A stretch of 64,000 nucleotides of DNA from Carposina sasakii (GCA_014607495.2 CP053161.1:13091115-13155114), one strand, 5' to 3'. Positions 21,520 through 34,690 are shown, numbered from the stretch's first letter. A program made the numbers and translations. The notes: generated from the letters alone by a model not told the origin.

Positions 21520-21810
21520 TAATTTAAAAAATCCAAAAACCCGACTGCTAAAAAGAACCAAATAATATACATATTAAAAAAACTGAAAAAAAAAAAACAA
21601 TCACTTAGATATCCGGTGGTCTAGAATTCTATAATATTATTATGGAATGTTCTTCAATAGTATTCATTCCAAAATAATATTATAGAATTCTAGACATCCG
21701 GACATCTATGTGCTTGTTTTTTTTTCTTTTCAGTTTTTTATTATGTAGGTACATTATTTGGTTCTTTTTTAAGCAGTCGGGTTTTTGGATTTTTTTAATT
21801 ATGTTTTTTT
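21520..21810. mobile_element. fold-back MITE
   Basis: Left arm AAAATCCAAAAACCCGACTG and AGAACCAAATAATATAC; the right arm is their complement (GGTTCTTTTTTAAGCAGTCG then GGTTTTTGGATTTTTT). A tight inner palindrome has TCTAGAATTCTATAATATTA on both sides of a short loop (21620-21695). An 86-codon open frame on the right arm is not considered a gene. Confidence 0.7.
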
Positions 21811-22529
21811 ATTTTATACTTTTTTGTTATGAGTACCTAACTACTAATAGGTACGCTTCAAGAAACATGCTCAACATGCTCGGCAGCAAGAATTTTTCGT
21901 CTTGCTGGTGTCCAAAAACTTATTGTGAGAATGATTGTTACGCAACTTTCAATCGATATAGATCCTAAACGATTAGCGTCTAGTAGTCGCCATATTGGAT
22001 TTTCACTAATGTCATGTCTTTAGTGACACTCGCCGGACTAAGAGGAATCGATTGACGTATGAATCATAAAAATCGGCCTAGGCGTTTGGTCTGTGTAGTG
22101 CTTCAAAGGAACATAATACATACATAGACTGTTAAACACAATACCACTCCTTTGCGTCGCGCAGTCGGGTAAAAAGAAAAGGAAACAAAGGTAAAGAGTT
22201 CTCTTAATTACATATTTATTTTATAATTTTCCCTTTCAATATAATTAATATCTCGATTAATTTAAATACAACACAAAACCCCGAGAGCTTCTAAACAAAA
22301 TGAATTAATACGCATTTATAGTCCATTTAAAAGCCATATACCGAAAATAGCCATTTGTACGAAGATAATGCTTGATTAATGGATGAATAACATTAAATAA
22401 AAGTTGAAATGTTAATCTACACCTTAATAGCTCGACGTATCTACCTAGAATATTACACCTATATCGTGCCGATTTTTCATAAACATTATCATGTCTTTGT
22501 TTTAAGTAAAAATAAATAAAAAGTCATTG

Positions 22530-22660
22530 TCGTCGTCGTCGTCAGCCTATTGCAGTCCACTGCTGGACGTAGGCCTCCCCCAGTGTACGCCACATGGCTC
22601 GATCTCCCGTTTTTGCCATCCAGTCACTACTAGCCAACCTCTTTAAGTCATAGGTCCATC
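22530..22660 (-). repeat. RTE-tail fragment with (GTC)n
   Basis: CCTATTGCAGTCCACTGCTG, then GACGTAGGCCTCCCCCAG, preceded by a GTC microsatellite that replaces the usual ATC tail. Confidence 0.7.
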
Positions 22661-22901
22661 TGATCAGATAAAAAGTAATTTCATCGTAATATACCTACTC
22701 ACACTTATGTGAAAATAATTCCTATATTCTTAACCACGTAAGATATAAATAAATAACGTTGCCAATAATGCAAAAATATTAAACATGTATAGAGATGGAC
22801 AAATTCGTCATCCGAGTTAATCCGAGTAAGAGCGAAGCACGGAATGCGAGAGTTCAAGACATTCGGGTGAAAAAAAAATCATTTCTTAATATTATTTCTA
22901 A

Positions 22902-23175
22902 CTAGCGGACCTGACAGACGTTGTCCTGTCCCACGCCTTTGAACTAACGTCACCCAATTGTTTTGCCTTCCCGGACTTTCAAATTTTGAACAAATTGTTT
23001 GTATGGGAATGTAGAAAAGGAATGTTTTAGACATGTTCAGGCATTTTTTTTTCTCTCCGTTAGAACCATCCCTGTACTTCAAGGAATATGCTAAAGAAAG
23101 AATTAGCGAAATCGGTTCAGCCGTTCTCGAGATTCGCGCTTACCAACACATTTAGCGATTCATTTTTATATTAAA
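22902..23175 (+). repeat. Rep-G-like repeat
   Basis: ACTAGCGGACCTGACAGACG followed by GAAATCGGTTCAGCCGTTCT and AGATTCGCGCTTACCAACAC, the typical start and tail of a dispersed lepidopteran repeat. Confidence 0.6.
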
Positions 23176-23449
23176 GATAAATAAATGTTTGCAAATGATA
23201 ACCTGGCTCTGACGATATAACCCTAGCCTAACCTTATATCGTACGTCAGTATCAACTTTCACAAAATATGAGCCTACCCGTCACAAATGGATTTAGCTTG
23301 TCGCCCGCACGATTTATAAAACGGATAGTATACATTGCTCTGCCTCTACATACATAGCCATCTGTTATTCATATAGAGAGAGCAATGAATAACTGACCCA
23401 CCTGTCATATAGCGTAGGAAATACGACAGACTGAATCCATATGAATTAC

Positions 23450-23745
23450 GAGTAGAGTCTGTTTTAGAGAATACCGTGTTTACTCCCGTGTTTCTATTCG
23501 GTAGTAACATTTTAATATGCAGTTACACAGATAATATGGTCGATTCCGGCAGTCACACTTAAACCTAAACGTAAAATTAGTCCTACCTGCATTACTGCTT
23601 ACATTTATATTAAGTAGAAAGAGAGATAGACCTGACTAAGATTTGGTTTAGGTTTAAGTGTGACTGTCGGAATCGACCCTAATGTCGTCATATACATAGC
23701 AAGTAGCGCCATCGTTCAAATGAGCTATTTGATGAAACGCATTCT
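23450..23745. repeat. Rep-I copy interrupted by a hairpin MITE (about 23538-23678)
   Basis: The flanks (TAGAGTCTGTTTTAGAGAAT and TTTGATGAAACGCATTCTAT) form one repeat that is uninterrupted at 34985-35115. In this copy a 140-bp palindrome is inserted, with inverted ends GGTCGATTCCGGCAGTCACA and the complement ending GGAATCGACC. The uninterrupted copy acts as an empty site. Confidence 0.7.
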
Positions 23746-23880
23746 ATCTTATAACACGGGTACATAGGCATGGAATCTTAGATTAACAATCCCGTCACTG
23801 CATGAAATAAAATAATTTTACCTACTATTTTCCTTTAAAATAATTTTACCTGCTATTTTCCTTTACATACATACATACAT

Positions 23881-24130
23881 GTAATCACGCCTTTATCCCT
23901 TACGGGGTAGGCAGAGCACAAACGGCCGATAGAACCACATGGTGCCACTTCTGACCAATTTTGAGGGTATAGTTGAAATGTACAAGTTCGGTGAGTAGTA
24001 ACAGGTGGTCAGCCCATCGCCTACAAAACACCAAGACCCTCTTGTCCCTCTACTAAATTGTACAGTATGCCCGGGAAGAGAAGCAGCTGTAGTATTATAC
24101 GTTATTTTTTCACTCCCAGAGCAGCATAGA
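23881..24130 (+). mobile_element. Rep-B SINE-like repeat, copy 3
   Basis: Preceded by (CATA)n. Contains TTACGGGGTAGGCAGAGCAC, CAAGACCCTCTTGTCCCTCT and CACTCCCAGAGCAGCATAGA. Confidence 0.8.
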
Positions 24131-24539
24131 AGAAACACACAATTTTCCTTTACCTATATCCTTAAAGTGTTCATCGATTTCCTATGGCAAGTCAACGCAC
24201 CTCTCTTTCTTTATTGTAATCCTCACTCGGTCTAATACTTACAAATCTAAATGAAAAATAAACAAAAACCTTTTTTAACTTCGTACCATTATAAGGGTCG
24301 TTTGACAGGTCATAAGTGAACGAATCATCCCTAGATTTATGATCTCGGTCCCTAGATATTAAAGTTTAGACTTTTTATATGAATATAAAACAAATTTGAT
24401 CATGAATTTGAAGCTTTAAGTACATTTCAAATATAACTTTTCTAAACCTTTCTAAACTTTTCGAAGATAAAATTAATGTACCTGATCTACTTATTTATAA
24501 AATAGTATGTGATGAAAAAATATTGAATATGTTAAATTA

Positions 24540-24903
24540 TACAGGGTGTTTTTTCGTTGCCACCCTTGACAAAGGGTACGTACTCCTATACATAAGATAA
24601 AATAAATTTATGCCAAAAAAAGAGCTGAGAAACGAAGTGAATTATTAAAAATTACGTAATCGGGCGAAATTTATAGTATTTATGCTAGTTTTTTCATAGA
24701 GATATTAATTATTTCTCGTGAAAAAATCTTGCTACGTCTATGAGCATTTATGCAGAAAAACCTAGTCTATTTACTCAACTTTGGACCCTAATATTTTGGG
24801 CACCACATACTTCCCAGGCATGCTTTCACGGAGAATAATGATCGTGACGATGAGGAGATTCCGTAGATTTCGAGAACGTTGACAACCAAAAAACATCCCT
24901 GTA
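24540..24903 (+). mobile_element. MITE-E, full copy
   Basis: Starts TACAGGGTGTTTTTTCGTTG, ends AAAAAACATCCCTGTA, TA flanks. Internal landmark: TTTACTCAACTTTGGACCCT. It shares its first 10 bases with MITE-F, so both may use the same mobiliser. Confidence 0.8.
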
Positions 24904-25171
24904 TAAGCCCTTAAACGTTATTATTAAATAATAATTGATATTGCTCAAAAGAAATTATTTAATATACAGCACAGTGGATATTTATTTATTTATAGAAAAA
25001 TATACAAATACATAATTATTTTTTGCCCGCCAATTCCATGGAAACGAAAAATTACTTCATAAATGAATATAAGAATTTTGAGAAGGCGATTGACAAAAAA
25101 CAAAAGCCACAAAACAAAACGGCATTTCTTTAGCAATATTAATTTCGGAAGAAACCATATTAAATGATAGG

Positions 25172-25192
25172 TAGATAGATAGATAGATAGAT
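25172..25192 (+). repeat. (GATA)n microsatellite
   Basis: About five GATA units; ordinary simple repeat. Confidence 0.9.
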
Positions 25193-26107
25193 ACAAGATA
25201 ACTAAACGACTGAAAAACACAGGCATATACCATGAAAAAGATGAACGCCATTTCTAATAAAGCCTATTTAAAATCTATTTAAATAAAGTGTATAGTTAAA
25301 TAGCTGCAACACTTGGAGCTAATAGAAAAATTTAAACAGAAACTTACCTCAAAACAGAACCAATCAATCAATAATATGTCACACAATAATTAAATGGATT
25401 ACATCCAGTCTTACATTTTAAACACACAATTACTTAAGTACATCAATAAATATTCCGGCAACTTGAATGAAATACATAGTTCGATCTATCACTTGAAACG
25501 AATCGTCACATTTTTAAAGCAAGTTCACGTAATTTTTTTTTAATTCCGTCGCGCCGACGTCCGTAGCAATGGACTCTCGTAGCGTTACTGCCGTAGCAGT
25601 GCTACAACAACCGACTACGAGCTACGAATCGCTAGCCGAATGAAATATACAGGATTCTCGATCCTATACTACAAGAATTAGGTTTTCCCTGAGTGTATCA
25701 AATATTGGCAGTAAATATAGGCATGGAAACTTGAGTAGAGAGTATAATGATATCATCCTTACAGCCTTTTTACATGCCTATTGGCAAATAATAATATTAC
25801 ACGAGTATTGGATTGCAAAAATGTTTTTAACTATCACAACGTAGAATGTGAAGATATAATACCTAGTATTGGAATAGAGGGCCTTTTAGGCCAATATTTT
25901 ATACTACGACTAGGCAATTCTATCATCATATAAAAAATATCAGAATTAAAATTGACGAAAATGTGATTTTTAGAGTTCATTCATACTCATTTAAACATTA
26001 TTTTCTAACTTGCGACTTTAAGATAAATGCTCAAACTATAAATTTATTTTATCTAGGCTCATATGTACTCGTAGGCTAATCAAACATTTTATTAAAAATG
26101 AAATTGT

Positions 26108-26300
26108 ATTAGGCGTTACAATTCGGAAGTTCAAACATTCGCTATGGGTGCGCCCACCACCGGGCCCTACACCCTCCACTGACCCTCGGATCTGATAACT
26201 CATAACTGCGACAACAGGCACTTGCACTGACTACAATCGCCACGAGAAACCAGACCCGAGCACCTAGCATGCAAGATAATACATCGCACTATTCCGAAAT
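26108..26300 (+). repeat. Rep-D copy
   Basis: Contains ATTAGGCGTTACAATTCGGA, CACTGACCCTCGGATCTGAT and GCCACGAGAAACCAGACCCG. It shares one half with the palindromic arrangement at 53525-54015. Confidence 0.7.
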
Positions 26301-26514
26301 CAAAAACTAGATTAATAATATAGGTATATATTATGTTTCGCCAACAACCGTGGCATCCTCATGATTATAGAAATAAAAATTTGAAATAGTTGAAATAAAT
26401 TGAAATTTGAAATACCATAGTGAAACATTTTATTATATTAGTATAGGCCCTAGATTCTAAGGTGTTACCGTTGTAATTATATTATCATTGTAATTATAAT
26501 TACTATACAGGATG

Positions 26515-26782
26515 TTTATTTTTTGTCTACATATTCCAGCAGAGGAATACTACACATTCTCCTCATTATCATGAACATTTATCTCCGTAGAATCTGTCTG
26601 GTTTCCAAGATATTAAGGTCTAAAATCAGATAGCTTTTTTTGCAAAAATGCATGTAGACTTTTTTACGAAAAAAATAACTTTTTAAAATCACTAGAGATA
26701 TATTGCGCTCGAAATTTTCCTAGAAATTTTTCCGGCGTAAGCCACCCGTGGTGAATGGTGGCGACGAAACAATCCTTTGTAT
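26515..26782 (+). mobile_element. MITE-E relative, diverged
   Basis: Starts TACAGGATGTTTATTTTTTG and ends near GGTGGCGACGAAACAATCCT, with middle sequence ATTCTCCTCATTATCATGAA like MITE-E. A distinct subfamily or an old copy. Confidence 0.6.
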
Positions 26783-26955
26783 GTAGGTAGAATATATTGT
26801 TAGTGCTGACTACAACGAAGCTATTTACTGGAGGTACGAATTTTTATATTTTGTTGTGCGCGTTTTATTTTTTCACTGCGCTTCAGCCTTTGTACATTTT
26901 CTTTCGAAATGAATATTTTCTCTCTGTACAGTTATTCTTTGCAATATCTTATGTA

Positions 26956-27340
26956 TACAGGAAGTTTTTTCGTTGCCACCCTTAACGACGGGTACTCGTG
27001 CGTACTCTATACATCAAATAAAGTAAGTTTATGCAAAAAAAAATGCTGGGAAACGATGTAATTTAAAAAAAACTGATTAATTATTTGAATGGGAGTAATT
27101 TTGTCCAGTGTTTATGCAAGTTTTTTCATATACAGACATTAATTATTTCTCGTGAAAATATTTTGCTACGCGCGTCTATGTGCATTTATGCAGAAAAATG
27201 CAGTCTATTTACTCAACTTTGGACCCTAATATCTTGGGAACCAGACACTTCCTAGGTATGCTTCCATGGAGAAAAATGATCGTGATAATGAGGAGATTCC
27301 GTAGTTTTCGGGAACGTTGACGGCCAAAAAACACCCTGTA
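26956..27340 (+). mobile_element. MITE-E, full copy
   Basis: Starts TACAGGAAGTTTTTTCGTTG, ends AAAAAACACCCTGTA. It contains TTACTCAACTTTGGACCCTA and ATGCTTCCATGGAGAAAAAT as in the other copies. Confidence 0.8.
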
Positions 27341-27874
27341 TATTATAATACCTAACTCGAAAATATCGTCGTTTGAATTTGTTATATTACCGGTGTATTT
27401 GTACCAATAAAGCGGAGGAACGAGTAGGGATTTATTGGGATAACTGGAGCAAAATGGTTGTGCAGTTTACACACTTCTGCACTATGGAGATAATCAGCAT
27501 GATTATCATTAGCATATACATATAAATGTATGTATTCATATGTATATTTCATCATAGCTGTTGTTTGTAGCATGTTTTTTCTTTGAAATAAAGGAACGTT
27601 AACTCAGGCTACTGCGCAAATCATAACCCGATTTTTTCGTTATAAATTTTTACGATTAATGAATAACTTTTTTTAGGGTTTGTTAATAAAATTCAGGATA
27701 GCTATAAATATGAAATCCTTACGATCGCTCGCAAAATATCTAAACTTTTAACATAACATGATACTTAGCTCCAAAAACTCGTATCAAATTTCTCGGCTCA
27801 CAGCGCGGACGTAAAATAACACAGAATTTCTTCTAGGTAAGTATATATTATATAGGTACATATCTATACACATG

Positions 27875-28146
27875 CTTCTATGCTGCTCTGGGAGTGAAAA
27901 AAAAAAGTTTAATACTACAGCTGCTTCTCTTCCCGGGCATACTGTACAAGTCAGTATGTAGAGGGACAAGAGGGTCTTGGTGTTTTGTAGGCGATGGGCT
28001 GACCACCTGTCACTACTAACCGAACTTGTACATCTCAACTACCTATATCCTCAAAATTGGTCAGAAGTGGCAGCATGGTTCTATCAGCCCTTGGTGCTCT
28101 GCCTACCCCGTAAGGGATAAAGGCGTGATTATATCTATGTATGTAT
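27875..28146 (-). mobile_element. Rep-B SINE-like repeat, copy 4
   Basis: CTTCTATGCTGCTCTGGGAG at the left, GGGATAAAGGCGTGATTATA with a (TATG)n-like end at the right. Confidence 0.8.
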
Positions 28147-28255
28147 CTATACACATCGTTGATTACTTTTCTAACTTTCGTCGAACGAAAATATTTAGTC
28201 ATATCACAGTCCACTAATAACGGATAGTATAACAACTTCCTACAGTAGGTATAAA

Positions 28256-28628
28256 CGGGGTGATTTTTGGTCGTCAACGTTCCCGAAAACTACAGAATCT
28301 CCTCATCATCACGATCATTTTTCTCCATGGAAGCATACCTAGGAAGTGTCTCGCTTCCAAAATATTAGGGTCCAAAGTTGAGTAAATAGACTGCGTTTTT
28401 CTGCATTAATGCACATTGACGCGTGTAGCAAGATTTTTTCACGAGAAATAATTAATCTATAAAAAAAACTAGCATAAACACTGGACACTATAAATTTCGC
28501 CCGATCAAGTAATTAAAAAAAAAAAAAAAAAATATATCGTTTCCCAGCATTTTTTGGCATAAACTTACTTTATTTGATTATAGAGTACGTACCCTTTGTT
28601 AAGGGTGGCAACGAAAAAACATCCTGTA
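28256..28628 (-). mobile_element. MITE-E, full copy, reverse
   Basis: Reverse copy: GGTCGTCAACGTTCCCGAAA at the left and GTTAAGGGTGGCAACGAAAA then AACATCCTGTA at the right, with a 19-base A run inside. Confidence 0.8.
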
Positions 28629-28701
28629 TATTAGTTAAGTACAACACCATTCTGAGTTCCTTAATTAGATTTTTCTTTTAGAAAGCCATCAAATCGTACA
28701 C

Positions 28702-28920
28702 ACATCAGCCTGTTGCTGTCCACTGTTGGACGTAGGCTTCCACCAGGGCATGCCACTAGGCATTTATTCCCCCTATGTCACCACGCTGGACAGGCGGGTT
28801 GGTAACCGCAGAGGCGGAAAGGTGCAACTGCTGACCTCCTGGAAACTCTTTAATCGTCTGCGATACCCGTGGACAGATATGGGGTGGTGCTATTGCCGTG
28901 TGGTGTCGGCAGCGTAGAGC
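28702..28920 (-). mobile_element. Rep-C SINE-like element, copy 3
   Basis: CACTGTTGGACGTAGGCTTC, the RTE tail in reverse, then a diverged Rep-C body (GTCACCACGCTGGACAGGCG) and CGATACCCGTGGACAGATAT. Confidence 0.65.
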
Positions 28921-29549
28921 CGATACCACACAGCAATTCATACAGCTCCCTAAATACTTTTGCGCAGTGCCTTTTTGTACATACTATTGCATATTTAGTT
29001 GAAGTAAGTATCTAGGTACAAATATTATATCCAGCTTTCCAAAAAAAGCATGACAAAACCTTTACAACACCAAGTATAGTTCCGTGAATTTAAACATAAA
29101 AAAAAAAACAGATTTTTGCTAGCAGCACCAAAAACCCGTTATGCAGTAAATAAGTTTATGCAGCGATAAAAAAAACATAAACAGAACAGAAGCTATTGTG
29201 CCCGGATTACTCGCTTGAAAAATTCAATTTCATATCGAGTTTTCCCTCCTCGTGTTGTTTGGTGCTTGAGATCGTATGGTTTTCCTTGTTTTCTTTCCGA
29301 ATTTGTTATAGTATTGTTTGTTTTTAACTGAACTCAAAAGGAACGAGATCGTCAATTCGGTTTTGCCCATGTTTTGTTTGTGTTTGTTCGCCATTATGAT
29401 ATGGTTCCTAGTACCTATGTCGATCTATTGTGTTTCAGACTGCGCTATACCTCTTATGTTATAGGTAAGTATAGCAAATAAGTACTTAAGTATTTTTGCC
29501 AAAATATCGCCATACTCATGTAACATATATACTACTTATTATGTTAGTG

Positions 29550-29885
29550 TTGCCCCATGTCTGCCCGTGGGTATCGTACGAGGCGATTAAGGGTTTCCGG
29601 GAGGTGGGCAGCAGCGCCTCCCGTGTTGACAACATAGTCCAAAATACAAACTGCGATCACCAACCCGCCTGCCCAGCGTGGTTACTATGGGCAAATACCC
29701 CTCATGGCAGTCTTGTGGCGTGCCCTGGGGGAGGCCTACGTCCAGCAGTGGACTGCAATATGCTGATGATGATGTTAGTGTTATGTGATATATTATGTCA
29801 CATCTGTTGTAGAACCAATGGACGGTGGAGTAAGCGGGTTCTCGAGTGGAGACCGCGTCTCGGCAAGCGTAGCGTTGGAGGCGTA
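29550..29885 (+). mobile_element. Rep-C copy 4 followed by an RTE fragment
   Basis: 29550-29772 is Rep-C in forward orientation ending GTCCAGCAGTGGACTGCAAT and (ATG)n. Immediately after, 29805-29885 encodes a piece of the RTE C-terminus on the plus strand (NGRWSKRVLEWRPRLGKRSV). The long open frame across both is not a gene. Confidence 0.7.
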
Positions 29886-29899
29886 AATAACATTTGCGA

Positions 29900-31130
29900 A
29901 AAAATCATGTCACCACCGTGAAAACTTTCAGAGATTTTATAATTTTGTAATCACTTTAGACTTTCCTAAAATGCTTCATATGAACAATTCATATTGTCTA
30001 TAGTAGTATCTTCTATATATACTTATAAATAAATTAAAACAAATAATTACCAAGTAGGTAAATAACAGTATTTCCATTAAGGAGTGTTTATATTTCTATT
30101 TATGTATGTACCTACTTTGATTTTCCAAATCAAATACAAATAACGAAGGAATAGACAAAACATACTTAGCTAATTGTTTATTTTAGCGGAATTTTGTCCA
30201 TCTGAAATTTTGAAACCCGTTACAGTAAAGTCTTGTTGATTAATGCTGAAAATAGTACCCCCTGTTTTGTACCTAATATAGGTAGGTACATATCCACACC
30301 CACGACTGGATTTAATAAATACGAGTATAATATATAGATAAATAGAATAAAGGTACTGTTGGCATTTCTATAAAGCCTGTAAAGGTTATTTTTGAGATAT
30401 TTAATTATAGTTAATACTTTATGGAATAAATGGCATAGTAGAGTAAAAGCCTATACCCAGAAGTGGGTGTATGGGGGCTGACTAATGATGAGGATGACTA
30501 TACCAGTGGGTATAAAGATATTTGACCTGATACGAAAAAAAGTGCGTAAATTAATCAAAACTAAGTAGGTATGTACTCGGTATGACCCTTATTACAATAT
30601 AAAGAAAAATCGAACTGCCTGCTGCTTATGGTAAGGAGCCTACGATAGCTTTTAGAGCATAAAAATACCACATAATTATTAAAGAAGAATGTGAATCAAT
30701 TATTTCTTCAAGCACCCACACAGTCTATATTCCGATATAGTTAGGTACGAACAATATGGCCTTTATAGGTGGATTTGTGTAGGTACTTTTGTACGCGTAA
30801 AATGTCAGAGAGCCCATTGATATTCCCACAAGTTTTCTACAATCGAGGAAAGGTTATAGGTACCTACTAGAGGCGAAGGAAAGTTAAGTATGTAATAGAA
30901 AACCGTCAGTTTGGTAATTAGCAATACAATTCGATCAAAATCATACGAAACATTTTTTTTAAGCATCTCTCGACTCATTACGTATTTTACATTAGGAAAG
31001 TGATAGTGATAATTTAACAATTATTGCGCTTCAATAACGCAAAACACTTTGCAATTGATGTCAGATATAATAGGTGAGTAGGTATAACACGGTTGTTATT
31101 ATCTAACCAACCTAATAACATTAATAATTT
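29900..31130. other. unassigned AT-rich intergenic stretch
   Basis: No supported gene and no repeat matched within the window. TAGGTAC-type short motifs, common in lepidopteran DNA, are frequent. Confidence 0.5.
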
Positions 31131-31139
31131 ATCCATTAT

Positions 31140-31542
31140 ATTATACGTGTATGCAGTCAAATTGTGGAACTCTTTGCCTCACACCGTGAGAGATTGCCAA
31201 ACTGTTGCTGCATTTAAGAAAAGGTTAAAGAACCACTACCTCTCGCTTCAATAAGAATGAGTCTGTCTGTTATATATTTAATTAATAGATATTTATGTAT
31301 GTTTATGTAGGTACATTTTATTAATTATATTGATTAGATTAGGGTATCTATTTGTTAAATTCAAATTTTGTTATACATATATTCTGTATACACGCATATC
31401 TACCTTCTATATTTAATTATCACTTTCCCAGATGGTTTGCTGGAAGAAATCTCTTTCAGAGATAAGCACGCCTTTGTACATTTTCTTTCATAATTTCTGT
31501 CTGTATGTAATTGTATGTGTACAATAAAGAATAACAATAAGA
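31140..31542 (+). pseudogene. LINE 3' end (ORF2 C-terminus plus 3' UTR)
   Basis: An open stretch ending in TAA at 31252 encodes LWNSLPHTVRDCQ ... FKKRLKNHYL, which is the usual C-terminus of CR1/Jockey-type insect LINEs. The UTR has GAAATCTCTTTCAGAGATAA and GTACAATAAAGAATAACAAT. A second copy of this UTR is at 55090-55200. It is a 5'-truncated insertion. Confidence 0.72.
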
Positions 31543-32933
31543 ATTATTTGTGTTATTTTTGAATTCATTATCCAAAATAATATTAAAACATCATTTAAAA
31601 CAATAATCACATAATTATGACCTAATGTGTAATTCATAAGTAAAAAGGGTGTAAAACGAGTAAAAAGGGCCAGTGTCTATCAAGGACCAATGACCATGTA
31701 AAGGACCAATCAAAAGGCTAAAATGCGAATGCACAGTCTCGTGCGATCGGCCATCTTGTTAATAGCCATGACGCGGTCAGTGGCGTGGTTCTGTACTGTC
31801 TTGTTAGTAAAATTATTCGAAACAAATCAAGAGAATTAAAGTTGAAATTGTAAAAATTTTACATATTCTACTACAAAGAAGTTCAACAAAACATTATTAT
31901 GAATAAATCAAGGTTAGCACACGATTATTTTTATGTTTTTTTTATATATTTCAATTAATTACATGAAACTAGCCTAAGAGTCTAACAAGAGCCACATTCT
32001 GGGTGGGTAAATGGGCCGGCCCTTGTTAAACTTAGGAATATTAATATTTTTATTAATTTTGTTTTTCAGAAAAAACTGTTATCACTTGTATAGGTAAATA
32101 CTATAATTGAATATTTGAGATTAGCTGATCATTTATTTTGTAAATTTTGTTTGAAATTGACAAGAATGCTTTATTAAAAAACATAGTATTATTGTAAAAA
32201 AATCACATATGTTTTTATAGTGTAGTGTAGTGACAGCCTGGCAAATACTGCAATACTGTACAAGTTCTACTGTGTTCAATTATACGACAGTATTATAACT
32301 AGCACGAAATATATTTTTTATTTGATTATCAGTAATCTTTGCTCTCCGCGCCAATTGTATCGGGCGATCCTGTGACTAAATTATTGGCTTATTGGTTATT
32401 GTATGACACATTATTATTGTTATTCTATTAGGGTTGATCAGTTATTTGAACATTTTCGAAGGCAACAATTTTATTAAAAATATATTTTTTGGTGAAAATT
32501 TTATTTTCAAGTCATTGTCTAAGGCCTAATTAAACGAAGTAAACTATATTTTTCCTGAAAATATGAAAAAAATGTCGGAAAATTTTGGAATTTTTCTGTG
32601 AATAGTCATGAAAAGTCATGGTATCAATATTTGCCTGGCTGTTACAAAAATTTAGATTTGTGTTCAATACAGTTATTAAGGTCCAGTGTTGGTTTTTTCC
32701 TTTAATTTTTCGTAGCTAAATTGTGATTGAATTTGAAAATAATATTTGAACGTAGGTAAAACTAGAAGACTGAGTTTTAATTACCGTGACTCTTTTAATT
32801 ACTAAAACAATTTATGGCCTTTATTACACTACCTATGTATATTGAGGGCCATTGCTAAGGTTTTAAAAAACATTTATTTTTATGACAATTGTTATATAAG
32901 TAACAAAATTTTGTACTGTTCTATACAGGGTGT

Positions 32934-33298
32934 TTTTTGTGGCCACCTTTAACGAAGGGTACGTACTCTATACATGAAATAAAGTAAGTTTATGCCAAAA
33001 AAAATGCTGGAAAAAAAAATTTTTTTTGAAAAAATTTTTTAAATTCCTTGATCGTGTGAAATTTATAGTGTCTAGTGTTTATGTTAGTTTTTTTATAGAC
33101 AGATATTAATAATTTTTCGTGAAAAAATCCTGCTACGCGCGTCAATGTGCATTTATGCTGAAAAACGCAGTCTATTTACTCAACTTTGGACCCTAATATT
33201 TTGGAAACCAGACACTTCCCAGGTATGCTTCCATGGAGAAAAATGATCGTGATGATGAGGAGATTCCGTAGTTTTCGGGAATGTTGACGACCAAAAAT
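32934..33298 (+). mobile_element. MITE-E copy, right tip missing
   Basis: Starts TACAGGGTGTTTTTTGTGGC and runs to GTTGACGACCAAAAATCG; the terminal ACCCTGTA is absent. Confidence 0.78.
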
Positions 33299-34029
33299 CG
33301 ATAGATTTGTTTTTTATTTTACAATTTAATCAATTTTGAATTAAGCTGGTCCTTGTTTGCCGCACGTACATACCGCACTATGGATTTTTCAGTGATCGAT
33401 GTAATTCGTGCAAGTAGATATATAAACTGGACACTAATGGTAGGTAATAAAGCGTTAAGGGATGTCTCGTGGCATGGAATTAAAAAGGTTTATCGTAATA
33501 TATTGAAACGGAAAACTTTGTGAGGATGGATTGTTGTTTGTTAGTTCTTGTAGTCTCTGAGGCTCAACGGATCGTGTTGAATAAATAGTAACCTACCCAC
33601 CTGCTACTAACTAAAAACAGTAGATACCAACCTACCTATGTAGGTACCTAATATAGAATAGCCTAAAATAGCCTTGGATTTAAAATTATTTTCTCCCTGA
33701 AATTTATCTTATTTTCGGCAAATAACACGTAGGTACAGGTAAATAAGGAAAAATGGGCTTACTTAAATTTAATATTATATATTTGCTTTTCGTAGAAATA
33801 ACATTGTTTTTATTATTTGTTTGTAATAAATTTGAACAATAGGAGTGTTGTATTTTAAAGAACTTTCCTAGTTATTTCATGTCTCAACAATCAGCGGGTT
33901 TGGCTGTGCGTTGACGTCTCAAAACATCTCTTTTAGGACAAAACATAAACTTTATAAGCATTTATATAGAAAACACTTACGTATAGGTACTTACTCGTAC
34001 TTACTTACTTCATTAGATTTATAATAATA

Positions 34030-34690
34030 ACAGCTTGTGGCGAGCTGTTGGGAGGTAGCGTTCCCATGGACCTGAAGTGCTCCCGGGGGAAGTCCCTGTT
34101 CCTCATCTCCGGCGCCGGAGCGAGGTCTGACGAGGAACAATTCCCACACCTCTGCCTTGCCTTCGCCGGCCGGGCAGAGTGGAGTCGCGAGAGCTATGAC
34201 AGCTCGAGGGGGGAAGTGCCCGTCCGTAAGTGGCGAGTTGGCTTCGGTTTAAAGTCCAGGGGCACCCCTCCACCCTAGCCGCTCACCAAATGTTGCCCCC
34301 TTTGTCGATCCGTGCGTGCGGCCGTTTCAGGGGGCTCATGAAATCAGTCGGCGAGTCACCGCCTGCCACCTAACAATTATGAGACTTGGTTGTAATGGCA
34401 GGTATCCGTTAGTCTCCTTCAATAGCCCGATTTACCAAACCCACCCAAAATTCAGCCCCATAGCCATGACCTTGTTTCCCATCGCATGACAGAGCTCTGC
34501 ACTCCAATAGTCTTGCACATGGCGGCGACCATCGCCGGGTGTATCATATTGTGCGGTCGGCGATGGTATCTGCCATGTGTATCCTACACCATATTAAAGT
34601 TCTCTTAAAAGGGCCTCTACATCTTGGCTACGGCCCGATGCACGCCTCTCAAAGGACACTCTGTAGTCCCGAGAATAAAAAAAAAATACA
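34030..34690 (+). mobile_element. GC-rich retroposon 3' fragment with poly(A)
   Basis: Clearly more GC-rich than its surroundings (GCTCCCGGGGGAAGTCCCTG, TCATCTCCGGCGCCGGAGCG), ending in GTAGTCCCGAGAAT and a ten-base A run. It looks like the 3' part of an R1/Jockey-type LINE or a SINE derived from one. The 76-codon frame at 34048 has no recognisable domain. Confidence 0.5.

Noticed and set aside
29496..29921. 141-codon plus-strand frame
   Set aside because: It crosses a Rep-C element and an RTE fragment; only the last third is coding-derived (RTE), in a dead copy.
34048..34278. 76-codon frame as a host gene
   Set aside because: It sits at the start of a GC-rich, poly(A)-tailed retroposon fragment and has no recognisable domain.
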